Assembly: GCA_938039145.1 (NCBI GenBank)
Contig: CALHVG010000017.1
Location: 1-50,454, forward strand
From: an uncultured Treponema sp.
GTDB taxonomy: Bacteria; Spirochaetota; Spirochaetia; Treponematales; Treponemataceae
Reading direction: 5' to 3'
DNA length: 50,454 nt
A model generated the notes under the pieces. It was not told the origin of the DNA. It saw only the letters and a list, made by a program, of their open reading frames with translations, and searched no databases. Position numbers and translations under genes: made by a program. How positions within the stretch are numbered: the stretch's first letter is position 1; each line of letters opens with the position of its first letter. This document shows positions 33,840 to 42,083 of the stretch, piece after piece.

Positions 33840-34532
33840 ATGAGTGCAAGATGTTCCAAATGTTTCCGCGCAGAAGAATTCTGCCTTTGCGGTTGTACAA
33901 AAACGTTCGATTCGGGAATAAAATTCGTTTTTCTTATGCATCCCAAAGAATACAAAAGGCAGCGAACCGGAACCGGATTTCTTGCAAAAAACAGCCTTTT
34001 AGATTCCGAAGTGATTGTCGGACTGGATTTTACAGAGAACAAACGGCTTAACGCCCTGCTTGAAGACGAGGCATATTATCCCGTGCTTGTGTATCCTTCG
34101 GCGGATTCATGGAATGCTTCTTGCCCCGGATTCAAAGATTCGGTTTCAGGAAAAAAACTTCTTGCCCTTATAATCGATGCCACGTGGTTCTGTTCAAAAA
34201 AAGTTATTCAGCACAGCCCGAATCTTTTGCGTCTTCCAAAACTCAGTTTTGCAGGCGATTACAGATCGATTTTTACTTTCAAACGTGAGCCGCGTCCCGA
34301 ATGTGTTTCAACAATTGAAACTTGTTATTATCTTATAAAGGAACTTCAGCCGCTCGGACTTGCTTCGGACGAAAATCCCGAACCTCTTATGAATGTGTTC
34401 AAGCAGATGATTAAAGACCAAATTCGTGCGGAAAACGAACGCATAGAAGGATTGCGGTCTAACGTTCATTCCAAAGATTTGCGCTACAGAAAGAAAAAAG
34501 AAATTCCGGATTATCTTGAACTTAAACCTTAA
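33840..34532 (+). CDS. tapT: DTW-domain tRNA aminocarboxypropyltransferase
   Basis: A 230-residue protein of the DTW family, which adds the acp group from S-adenosylmethionine to uridine 47 of tRNAs. The N-terminal CSKCFRAEEFCLCG metal-binding cysteines, the signature DATW in LALIIDATWFCSKK (near residue 120), PRPECVSTIET and the C-terminal helical region fit. The usual STxEA reads STIET. The start at 33840 is fixed by the leaderless TATAAT box seven bases upstream. No terminator with a clear T run follows the gene before the structured region at 34573. Confidence 0.82.
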   Translation: MSARCSKCFRAEEFCLCGCTKTFDSGIKFVFLMHPKEYKRQRTGTGFLAKNSLLDSEVIVGLDFTENKRLNALLEDEAYYPVLVYPSADSWNASCPGFKDSVSGKKLLALIIDATWFCSKKVIQHSPNLLRLPKLSFAGDYRSIFTFKREPRPECVSTIETCYYLIKELQPLGLASDENPEPLMNVFKQMIKDQIRAENERIEGLRSNVHSKDLRYRKKKEIPDYLELKP

Positions 34533-34572
34533 TTTTAAGAGCCTTTTTTAATGAACCAATTTTGTTCGGTTA

Positions 34573-34720
34573 AAAAGAAATGCCCCGTTCTACTAGAGGA
34601 GAAGAAAATTAGAACGGGGCGTAGGAGAGACCTTTTTTACTTGCGTTTATTATTTTGGAGACCAAAAGAGAAATTTTGGCGTTGGCTCACGCAAGCCAAC
34701 CTTGTTGACTAGAATATATC
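34573..34720 (-). ncRNA. candidate small structured RNA (unclassified)
   Basis: In the 34533-34960 gap, the minus strand shows an extended -10 TGATATATT (34713-34721) predicting a start near 34705. Three hairpins follow: AGCCAAC/GTTGGCT type (34681-34700), CCAAAA/TTTTGG (34662-34679) and an 11-bp stem GCCCCGTTCTA/TAGAACGGGGC (34582-34620) that runs into a U-rich tail, as in a terminator. The predicted RNA is about 130 nt. The direct repeat TTTTGTTCGGTTA flanks it at 34560-34572 and 34734-34746. It does not match SRP, 6S or tmRNA as I know them. It could instead be a plus-strand leader or terminator. Confidence 0.4.
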
Positions 34721-34960
34721 ATATTGAAGTCCGTTTTGTTCGGTTATTTTCTGTATTTTTTTTATATATTATGTATACGAAGCGATTTTTTGACTTTCAG
34801 AATTGCTTTTATACTGGAAAATTTTAACTACATAAAAATATAGAAAAATCTTGTTTTTTTATTATAACTTTCTGTGTTCCTATTTAGTTTTGACATTGCG
34901 TAAAATAAATGTGATAATGCTAAATCTTTTTAGAACATAATGTCCGTTTTAGGAGCCACA

Positions 34961-36667
34961 ATGTCCTCATTGCACCATGATTTTTTGATAGAAGACAGAG
35001 ATTTCAAAGATTACGATGATTTCAGATGTCACTGCGCGTTAAAAACAATCAAAGATTTTAATTTTGCATACGACATAGTGGATAGGTATTCCGAAGAATA
35101 TCCGGGAAAACGTGCGCTGGTATGGCTTGACGACAACGGTGAAGAATACACTTTTACGTTCAACGATATTTCAAGGGAATCCAAGCGTGCGGCATATTGG
35201 CTTACATCCAGGGGAATTAGGAAAGGCGACACCGTTATGCTGATTCTTCGCCGCCGTTATGAATGGTGGATTCTTATGAATGCGCTTCACAGAATCGGGG
35301 CGATTGTAATTCCGGCAACGGATCAGCTTCTTCAAAGCGATATTGAATACAGGACTTGTGCCGCCGATGTAAAAATGATTGTTTCATACGACAATCCTCA
35401 TATTCAGTCTGAAATAGAAAAGGCGATGAAAAAATCGCCTACGGTGAAAAGCCTTGTTACGGTCGGAAAGGTAAAAAGGGAAGGCTGGTCTTCTTTTCAC
35501 GAGGAATACGAAAGAATGCCTGCGGAATTTCCAAGACCGCTCGGAGATGCCGCTACGCACAACGAAGATCCTATGCTTCTCTATTTTACGTCAGGGACAT
35601 CGGGATATCCAAAAATGGTCCTTCAGAATTTTGATTATCCGATTGGGCATATAATCACCGCAAAATACTGGCACGGGGTCGTTGAAGATGGGCTACACCT
35701 CACTATCGCCGAGACAGGTTGGGCAAAAGCCACTTGGGGAAAACTTTATGGACAGTGGATATGCGGAGCGGCTCATTTTGTGTATGACATGAACATGCTG
35801 AAGCCGGATAGGATGCTTTCGTTGATTTCTCAATATGGGCTTACGACTTTCTGTGCGCCTCCTACAGTATATAGATTTCTTGTTCGTCAAGATTTGTCGA
35901 AATATGATTTGAGCAAATGCGTGCGTTTTTCTACGGCTGGGGAAGCCCTGAACGGCGAAGTGTACAAAAAATGGTTCGAGCAGACGGGAAAGAAGATTTA
36001 CGAAGGCTATGGCCAGACCGAATCTACGATTCTGTGCGGAAATTTCATGGATACGCCTGTTCGTCCGGGTTCTATGGGAAGGCCGAATCCTCTTTATGAC
36101 GTGAAAGTTCTTGATCCGAACGGAAAACCTGTCGCCGCCGGCGAAACGGGAGAACTTTGTCTGAATGTTTCGGAAAAACATCCATTTGGGCTTCTGACAG
36201 GTTATTATAAAGACGTTTCGCTTACGGCTGCCGCTTTTGACGGCGGATTTTATCATACGGGCGATAATGTGTACATGGATAAAGACGGCTACGTCTGGTT
36301 CGTGGGAAGAAAAGACGACATAATAAAATCTGCGGGCTACAGGATAAGTCCTTTTGAGGTGGAATCAATATTGCAGAAGCATCCTGCAGTCTTGGAGTGT
36401 GCTGTAACTGGTGTGGAAGATGCAAAGCGCGGCATGGCTGTAAAAGCGACCATCGTACTTTCTAGCGGATATGAAAAACAAAGTCCCAAAGATTTGGAGA
36501 TTGAACTTTCGACATTCGCAAAAGAGAACACGGCAATGTACAAATGTCCAAGAATCTTTGAGTTCGTAAAAGAATTGCCAAAAACAATAAGCGGAAAAAT
36601 CCGCCGGGTAGAAATAAGAGAAAAAGACAGCGGCAAAGACGCCGACAAGATAAAACAAGAGTTCTAA
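34961..36667 (+). CDS. AMP-forming acyl-CoA synthetase
   Basis: A 568-residue adenylate-forming ligase that activates a carboxylate to its CoA thioester with ATP. The P-loop YFTSGTSGYPKM is near residue 210, the STAGEAL and YEGYGQTEST motifs are around 330-355, the TGD hinge in YHTGDNV is near 430, and the C-terminal catalytic lysine is in KTISGKIRR near 545. Overall similarity is to acetyl/butyryl or medium-chain acyl-CoA synthetases rather than luciferases; substrate not fixed. The start 34961 follows TAGGAG; an upstream ATG at 34940 lacks one. The stop codon falls inside the palindromic repeat that follows. It sits alone. Confidence 0.88.
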   Translation: MSSLHHDFLIEDRDFKDYDDFRCHCALKTIKDFNFAYDIVDRYSEEYPGKRALVWLDDNGEEYTFTFNDISRESKRAAYWLTSRGIRKGDTVMLILRRRYEWWILMNALHRIGAIVIPATDQLLQSDIEYRTCAADVKMIVSYDNPHIQSEIEKAMKKSPTVKSLVTVGKVKREGWSSFHEEYERMPAEFPRPLGDAATHNEDPMLLYFTSGTSGYPKMVLQNFDYPIGHIITAKYWHGVVEDGLHLTIAETGWAKATWGKLYGQWICGAAHFVYDMNMLKPDRMLSLISQYGLTTFCAPPTVYRFLVRQDLSKYDLSKCVRFSTAGEALNGEVYKKWFEQTGKKIYEGYGQTESTILCGNFMDTPVRPGSMGRPNPLYDVKVLDPNGKPVAAGETGELCLNVSEKHPFGLLTGYYKDVSLTAAAFDGGFYHTGDNVYMDKDGYVWFVGRKDDIIKSAGYRISPFEVESILQKHPAVLECAVTGVEDAKRGMAVKATIVLSSGYEKQSPKDLEIELSTFAKENTAMYKCPRIFEFVKELPKTISGKIRRVEIREKDSGKDADKIKQEF

Positions 36668-36790
36668 AACGCGAGCCGGCGCAGCGTTTTAGAACGTGTA
36701 AATAGGAGGCAATCCGAGAGGATTGCCCACGGCCTTACTAAAACGCGAGCCGGCGCAGCGTTTTAGAACGTGTAAATAGGAGGCAATCCG
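36664..36790. repeat. tandem 53-bp palindromic repeat, two copies
   Basis: Two identical 53-base units at 36664-36716 and 36738-36790. Each starts with a hairpin CTAAAACGC...GCGTTTTAG followed by TGTAAATAGGAGGCAATCC. Between the copies, GGCAATCC-GAGA-GGATTGCC (36709-36728) makes another hairpin. A partial third start AAAACGCGAG occurs near 36815. Reverse complemented, it carries TAAAACGCTGCG, close to the TAAAAACGCTGCG of the elements at 6469 and 9656. The first copy begins at the acyl-CoA synthetase stop. The rest of the gap to 36975 shows no gene. Confidence 0.85.
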
Positions 36791-36975
36791 GAAGGAGCGC
36801 CTTCGAGAATTCAAAACGCGAGTGTGCGGACGCGGGATAAAATTAATCGTTCATTAATATACGGTTTGCCCCACGTCCCAAGTTTACGCCGGAAACTTGA
36901 AAGCTTGTTCAATAATGCTTCTTTTCGGAGTAAATGGTTTCTGTTCAGGTTTTGTATGGCGGTATATCTAATTTC

Positions 36976-37542
36976 CTACAACCATTTGCTTGCGGGAAAA
37001 TTTACGTGTCCTGCTATCTGCCATTCTCCGTCCGGGCTCAACTCGCGAACAAAAAGTATCGGCGTGTATGTTCCGGATTTCGGTTTTTCGTGAAGGTGCG
37101 CGACCGTTTTCATGTTGGTATAGCTGTAGCTTTTTTTCAGTTCGCCGTAGCTGCTGCTCATAGCAAGCGTTGTTCCCGAAACTCTTGCGCCTTTTTCATA
37201 TGCGCCGTCCGTGGAAAGAAAAAGTTCCAACCGGATTTTGCCCGTTGTCCATGACGAGCGGTTTTCAAGTTTTTTGATTTTGATTGTTATGCCGTCCGCT
37301 TTTGCTTTGTATGTGTATTCCGCTCCGTCTATAAAAATTGAAGAAAGCCCTTTTGCCTCATTATCTGTAGCTGCTGCACTGAAGTATGAACGTCCCAAAG
37401 AATCCGAGCTGCTTTTTTTTTCTTCACCGCTCCATGCGGATGAACGACACCTTTCGCTGCAGAAAGTGTGCATTCTGTCTCCGCAAAGCCCCATTACTTT
37501 CCTGCCGAGTAAAAGTTTTCCGCAGGTATAGCATGTAACCAT
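36976..37542 (-). CDS. zinc-binding N-terminus protein of unknown function
   Basis: A 188-residue protein. The first 40 residues look like a treble-clef or zinc-ribbon finger: CYTCGK...MGLCGDRMHTFCSERCRS. The remainder is beta-rich and ends in a region with VAHLHEKPKSGTYTPILFVRE, resembling nothing I can name. The start at 37542 is chosen because GGGAG sits upstream and the N-terminal cysteines start there; a longer in-frame start at 37602 would enter the decarboxylase region. A TATAAT box lies about 21 bases upstream. No operon partner is clear; the decarboxylase ends 46 bases before it, in the same direction. Confidence 0.65.
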   Translation of the reverse strand: MVTCYTCGKLLLGRKVMGLCGDRMHTFCSERCRSSAWSGEEKKSSSDSLGRSYFSAAATDNEAKGLSSIFIDGAEYTYKAKADGITIKIKKLENRSSWTTGKIRLELFLSTDGAYEKGARVSGTTLAMSSSYGELKKSYSYTNMKTVAHLHEKPKSGTYTPILFVRELSPDGEWQIAGHVNFPASKWL

Positions 37543-37588
37543 AATGTTTTCTCCCGTAGAGAAATTATAACTAATTTTTATACAATGC

Positions 37589-39046
37589 TCAATCCTCCGC
37601 ATTGCAGGTTCGTTGCAAAAGTTCTACAAGTTCGTCCAGTTTTTTATGTGTCATAAGCGGATTCAAAAGCGTAAATTTGAGGAAAACACGATTTTTTTCA
37701 ATCGTCTGACCTATAACTATTCCGTGCAGATGCAGAAGTTTTAGTCTTGCGTTCCTGTTTATTTCGTCGTTTTGCGATTCGTCGGTTTTTTGCGAATACC
37801 TGAACACAATGGAACTGATTTCAGGTTCCGTTACAACTTCAAAATCGGGATTTTTATCGATAGCGTTGTAAAGGTACAATGCGTTTTCCATGCTTTCGGT
37901 TATTAGCTTGTCCCAGCCGTCTTTTCCTCTTTCCAGAAAACTCATCCAAACTTTCAGCGCGTCAAAACGCCTTGTGGTTTGCATAGATTTGTCGACAAGA
38001 TTAGTGTAGCCTTTTTCTTCGTCCTCGGTTCTGTTCAGATAGTCGGCATGCAATGTCAGCGGCTCGAAGTTTTGCGCGTCTTTTACAAGAACGGCGGAAC
38101 AGCTTATCGGAAGCAGGAACATTTTGTGAAAATCCACAGTGATTGAATCGCAAAGATTCAGAGCGGAAACCCGCTCCGTATATTTTTTGCTCAGCACAAC
38201 TCCGGAGCCGTAGGCTGCGTCGGCATGAAGCCACATTCCGTATTCACTGCATATTGAAGAGATTTTTGCAATCGGGTCTATAGAACCGAAGTCCGTGGTG
38301 CCTACCGTAGCCACCGCAAGGAACGGAATGTTCCCGTTTTTGACGTCTTCGCGGATAATCGAAGAAAGTGCCTCGGTGTCCATCCGTTTTTTTGAATCTA
38401 CAGGAACTTTCACAACGGATTTATGTCCCAGTCCAAGAATGTGCGCAGATTTTTCCATGGAAAAATGGCTTATTTCGCTTGTGTATATTCTTAATTTTTG
38501 AAAATTGGCGGGAAGTCCGAATTCTTTTACGTCATGGTTCATCTTTTTTGAAATAAACCAATCTCTTGCAAGAAGGATTGCAGTTTGGTTTGACTGGCTT
38601 CCGCCGCTCGTAAAAACGCCGTCCGCATTGTTTCCGTATCCGAAGAGCGTGCAAATATGCCTTATTACTTCTATTTCTATTTCCGTGGCGGCAGGGCCCT
38701 GATCCCAGCTGTCCATCGATTGGTTGAATGCGGAAATTATTGCTTCGGCGGCAAGACTTTCGATTACGGCGGGAGAATGAAGGTGCGGCATATAGCATAC
38801 GGACGAAGGGCGCAGAAGATTCGGGAGTATTTTTTCTTTTACGATTTCCAACGTTTTTTTCCAGCCGATGCCGTGACTTGGAAGAAGCTCGTTTGTGCAA
38901 AGAATTTTCTTCAGTTCGTGCGGTGTTTTTCCGGAGTAAGCTTTTTCCGAATCGAATGCGCCGATTATGGCATCTACAGTTTGCGCCATCACCTTTTTGT
39001 ATTCGATTTTAGATTCTTCGGAATCCGAAAGAAAAATATTTTCCAT
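37589..39046 (-). CDS. ddc: L-2,4-diaminobutyrate decarboxylase-like PLP enzyme
   Basis: A 485-residue group II (Glu/aromatic type) PLP decarboxylase. SGGSQSNQTAILLARD near residue 140, HADAAYGSGVVLS near 275 and SITVDFHKMFLLP near 310, where the lysine binds PLP, are visible. QTTRRFDALKVWMSF follows. It resembles the diaminobutyrate decarboxylases of Acinetobacter and Vibrio, which make 1,3-diaminopropane. It begins one base after the stop of the aminotransferase gene, a dat-ddc arrangement that strongly supports this assignment over glutamate or tyrosine decarboxylase. The product would feed norspermidine-type polyamines, but no carboxynorspermidine genes are in the window. Confidence 0.82.
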   Translation of the reverse strand: MENIFLSDSEESKIEYKKVMAQTVDAIIGAFDSEKAYSGKTPHELKKILCTNELLPSHGIGWKKTLEIVKEKILPNLLRPSSVCYMPHLHSPAVIESLAAEAIISAFNQSMDSWDQGPAATEIEIEVIRHICTLFGYGNNADGVFTSGGSQSNQTAILLARDWFISKKMNHDVKEFGLPANFQKLRIYTSEISHFSMEKSAHILGLGHKSVVKVPVDSKKRMDTEALSSIIREDVKNGNIPFLAVATVGTTDFGSIDPIAKISSICSEYGMWLHADAAYGSGVVLSKKYTERVSALNLCDSITVDFHKMFLLPISCSAVLVKDAQNFEPLTLHADYLNRTEDEEKGYTNLVDKSMQTTRRFDALKVWMSFLERGKDGWDKLITESMENALYLYNAIDKNPDFEVVTEPEISSIVFRYSQKTDESQNDEINRNARLKLLHLHGIVIGQTIEKNRVFLKFTLLNPLMTHKKLDELVELLQRTCNAED

Positions 39047-39047
39047 G

Positions 39048-40400
39048 CTAGTTGTATTCTTCGTTCACTTTTAGGACTGCCGAATCGAAAATGTCCATTG
39101 CAAGGTCTATTTCTTCGTCCGTGACGGAAAGCGGGCAAAGAGAGCGCATTACAGAACCGTTCCGTCCGCCCCGTTCCATGATTAGTCCGTTTTCAAAGCA
39201 AAGTTTCTGAACTGCGCCGGCTGCGTCTCCGTTTGCGGGAAAAAGTCCGGTGCAGTCCGCTTGGCCTTTCGGATTTACGAACTCGCAGCCAATCATAAGT
39301 CCTCTTCCTCTTACATCGCCGATTATCGAAACTTTTTCTTTGATGGAGTTCATCCTTCCCATTATCTTCTTTCCTTTTCTTGTGACTTCATCAAGAAAAG
39401 CGGGAGCGGAAACCCGTTCGAGTACGATTGAACCTGCCTTCATCGCAATTTGGTTTCCCCTGAAAGTTCCCGTATGCGCTCCCGGTTGCCAGACGTCAAG
39501 TTTTTTGTTGTACACGACAATTGAAAGCGGTAGCCCTCCGCCAATTGCCTTTGAGATTAGTATCACGTCAGGGATTATTCCGGCATGCTCAAAGGCGAAA
39601 AGTTTTCCGCTTCGTCCCATGCCGCACTGGATTTCGTCCACAATCATTGGGATGTCCAGTTCTTCGGTTACACGGCGGACTGTCTGAAGAAATTTTATCG
39701 GGGCGGGATTTACTCCGCCTTCTCCTTGGATTGGTTCAAGAATTACGGCAGCAGGTTTTGTGATTCCGCTTTCCGGATCTTTTAGGGTTCGCTCAAAATA
39801 GTTGCATGCCGCATCCGTTGCCGCTTCTCCGGTAAGTCCAAAATGATTTCTGTAAGTTTCCGGATACGGGAAATGGTGAACGTCGGGCATAAGGGAATTT
39901 ACTTGAGTTTTTGCGCAAAGATTTCCCGTGCATGCCAAAGCTCCGTGTCCCATTCCATGAAATCCGCCTTGAAACGCCACGATGCTGGCTCTTCCTGTTG
40001 CCGTCTTGCAAAGTTTTAGGGAAGCGTCTGTGGCGTCCGTTCCGCTTGGCGAACAGAACTGGATTTTGCAATTTTCAGCCAGTTCTTTTGGAAGTTTTGA
40101 AAGAAGTGTATGCACGAATTCATCTTTTACCGGGGTAGTCAAATCGAGCGTGTGCAACGGAAAATCACTTTCCAAAAGTTCGACCATCGCATTTTTTATC
40201 TCGTCGTCGTTGTGTCCAAGTGCCAGAGTTCCTGCTCCGCACAAAAAATCCAGATATTTGTTCCCCTCAATGTCTGTGACCCACGTACCTTTAGCTTTTG
40301 CCAAAGCAAACGGAAATTTGCGCGGATAACTTCGGGCATTAGATTCTGTGGAATCCTGTCTGGTAATGTAATACTGATTGGTGCCCTTTTTCTCAAGCAT
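39048..40400 (-). CDS. dat: diaminobutyrate-2-oxoglutarate aminotransferase
   Basis: A 450-residue class III PLP aminotransferase converting aspartate semialdehyde to L-2,4-diaminobutyrate with glutamate as amino donor. Hallmarks are FLCGAGTLALGHN, LHTLDLTTPVKD, FCSPSGTDATDASLKL, FQGGFHGMGHGA, DEIQCGMGRSGK and the PLP-lysine region ISKAIGGGLP. The strings ARSYPRKFPFALAKAKG and LHTLDLTTPVKD match Dat/EctB-type proteins rather than generic acetylornithine enzymes. GGAGAAAG precedes the ATG. It is the first gene of the dat-ddc operon. Without ectA or ectC nearby, 1,3-diaminopropane rather than ectoine is the likely end product. Confidence 0.88.
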   Translation of the reverse strand: MLEKKGTNQYYITRQDSTESNARSYPRKFPFALAKAKGTWVTDIEGNKYLDFLCGAGTLALGHNDDEIKNAMVELLESDFPLHTLDLTTPVKDEFVHTLLSKLPKELAENCKIQFCSPSGTDATDASLKLCKTATGRASIVAFQGGFHGMGHGALACTGNLCAKTQVNSLMPDVHHFPYPETYRNHFGLTGEAATDAACNYFERTLKDPESGITKPAAVILEPIQGEGGVNPAPIKFLQTVRRVTEELDIPMIVDEIQCGMGRSGKLFAFEHAGIIPDVILISKAIGGGLPLSIVVYNKKLDVWQPGAHTGTFRGNQIAMKAGSIVLERVSAPAFLDEVTRKGKKIMGRMNSIKEKVSIIGDVRGRGLMIGCEFVNPKGQADCTGLFPANGDAAGAVQKLCFENGLIMERGGRNGSVMRSLCPLSVTDEEIDLAMDIFDSAVLKVNEEYN

Positions 40401-40705
40401 CGACTTTCTCCATTACTGCGGTTCTTGCCGTAAACAAAAAATTCTACAGGGATGCCTGAAAACAGTCTGCGAGCAGGAGAATTTGCAAAATCCGAAGAAA
40501 TGCGGACAAACTCTACGTTCACCAGTCTTGCCATTCCGACGTGTAAAGCGAACAGATGCGCAATAGTTTTCAGGACAGCCTATTTCATCAAAAAAGATGT
40601 GCTGATTAATGTAGAATAAATAAGGATTTTAGGCAAACAAAAAAGCGCAAAAACAAAAATTAATTGGAAAAATCGATTGTTCGGCAGGCTGATTTCAGCT
40701 CCGAA

Positions 40706-40734
40706 TTGAATAGAACGATGAAAAATGCTAGTAT
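40706..40734 (+). promoter_or_regulatory. sigma-70 promoter of prs
   Basis: TTGAAT (40706-40711) and TAGTAT (40729-40734) with 17-base spacing, ending about 32 bases before the prs ATG, which follows GAGAGG. The rest of the 40401-40766 gap is AT-rich. On the minus strand a short frame near 40400-40534 overlaps dat and I do not support it as a gene. Confidence 0.75.
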
Positions 40735-40766
40735 CCTTGGCACAAAAGACTTTGAGAGGTTTTTAA

Positions 40767-42071
40767 ATGCCGTATTCCGATCCAACCGATTTAGCTGTCA
40801 TTGCGTGTCCCGGCGGAGAATCCTTTGCAAACGCTGTGATAAAGCATCTGAAGCATATGTGCAAACATCGCTTTACGCTGAAAAACGATGCCATTTCAAA
40901 AAAATATGGTGTCGAAAAGTCGCAGCTTATAAGGGAGATAAACTACAGGAACGATCTTGACGCTTCCGAACTTATGGTACGAAAACCCATCGATGTTTAC
41001 CGTGTGCCGAATTTCAAAGTGGATGCGACGTTCACGTATTTTGCAAACGGCGAATTCAAGACGGAGATAAACGAATCCATCCGAGGAAAAGACATCTACA
41101 TATTCCAGGATGTAGAAAATCACGAAGTGCTTTCGCTTAACGGCGGAAAAAACAAGCTTTCTTTTTCAGTGAACGACCATCTTATGTGTCTTCTGAACAC
41201 TATAGATTCTGTGCATCAGGCAGGCGCGTCGAACATAACGCTTGTCGTTCCTGCGTATCCGTACAGCAGGCAGCACAAAAAAAAGGGACGGGAAGGTCTT
41301 GCCGCCGCAATGCTGGGGCATATATATGAAATGCTGTCGGTGTCTAGAATTATCACGCTTGACATCCACAGCCGCGAGATTGTAAACGCATTCAATTCTA
41401 TAAATCTTGAAAACCTTCACGCCAGTTACCAAATTATCAGGGAACTTGGAAAAATCGTAGACCTTACAAGAAAGACGGAAGATATGGTCGTGGTAAGTCC
41501 CGATACCGGTGCGATAGACAGAAACAAGTTCTATGCGGCGGGATTGAAACTTCCTTTGGCAATGATTTACAAGGAGCGCGATTATTCCGTGGTAACTCAA
41601 AACGCAAAGGACACGAACATAAGGACGATAAAACTTTTGGGCGACGTAAAAGGCAAGGTTGCGTTTCTTGCCGATGACATGCTCGGAACGGGCGGCACCC
41701 TCCTAAAAGCCATGTCGTTCCTCAAGGAAAATGGAGCTACCAAAGTCATAGCCGCCATAAGCCTTCCGTTTTTTACCGGCAACGCCATCGAACTTTTTGA
41801 CGAAGCGTATAAGCAGGGGCTTTTCTACAGGGTGATTGGAACTAATGCCGTCTACCACGAAAACCTTTTGAACAAGGAATGGTATATATCTACGGACGTT
41901 TCGGGGCTTTTTGCCAACGTCATAACACGTATTCATCACAATCAGTCAATTGGCGACCTTCTTGACAACAGAACGATAATCGAAAAGATTGTAAAGGCGC
42001 AGGCTGAAAACGCCGTAAAAGACGCGCAGGCTCAGTCGCAACAGCCAAAGCCCGAAGAAAAGACCGAATAG
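40767..42071 (+). CDS. prs: ribose-phosphate pyrophosphokinase (extended form)
   Basis: A 434-residue enzyme making PRPP from ribose 5-phosphate and ATP, the precursor of nucleotides, histidine and NAD. Recognisable are KDIYIFQDVENHE, ITLVVPAYPYSRQHKK, ITLDIHSREI, VVSPDTGAIDR and the PRPP-loop AFLADDMLGTGGTLLKA. It is about 120 residues longer than the common 315-residue form. The extra parts are mainly an N-terminal extension with an insert (about residues 30-105) and a polar QAQSQQPKPEEKTE tail. GAGAGG precedes the ATG. yitT starts 12 bases after its stop, so the two are probably co-transcribed. Confidence 0.9.
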   Translation: MPYSDPTDLAVIACPGGESFANAVIKHLKHMCKHRFTLKNDAISKKYGVEKSQLIREINYRNDLDASELMVRKPIDVYRVPNFKVDATFTYFANGEFKTEINESIRGKDIYIFQDVENHEVLSLNGGKNKLSFSVNDHLMCLLNTIDSVHQAGASNITLVVPAYPYSRQHKKKGREGLAAAMLGHIYEMLSVSRIITLDIHSREIVNAFNSINLENLHASYQIIRELGKIVDLTRKTEDMVVVSPDTGAIDRNKFYAAGLKLPLAMIYKERDYSVVTQNAKDTNIRTIKLLGDVKGKVAFLADDMLGTGGTLLKAMSFLKENGATKVIAAISLPFFTGNAIELFDEAYKQGLFYRVIGTNAVYHENLLNKEWYISTDVSGLFANVITRIHHNQSIGDLLDNRTIIEKIVKAQAENAVKDAQAQSQQPKPEEKTE

Positions 42072-42083
42072 AACGGAGTCCGC

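Noticed and set aside
40196..40534. A 112-residue minus-strand frame upstream of and overlapping dat
   Set aside because: It overlaps dat in another frame, has no ribosome-binding site and no recognisable motif. Its first part lies in the dat leader and it ends inside the coding region.
40737..40752. A TGGCAC-like string upstream of prs as a sigma-54 -24/-12 promoter, prompted by the nearby rpoN
   Set aside because: The -12 TTGC element is missing at the right spacing, and a better sigma-70 promoter with 17-bp spacing is present at 40706-40734.
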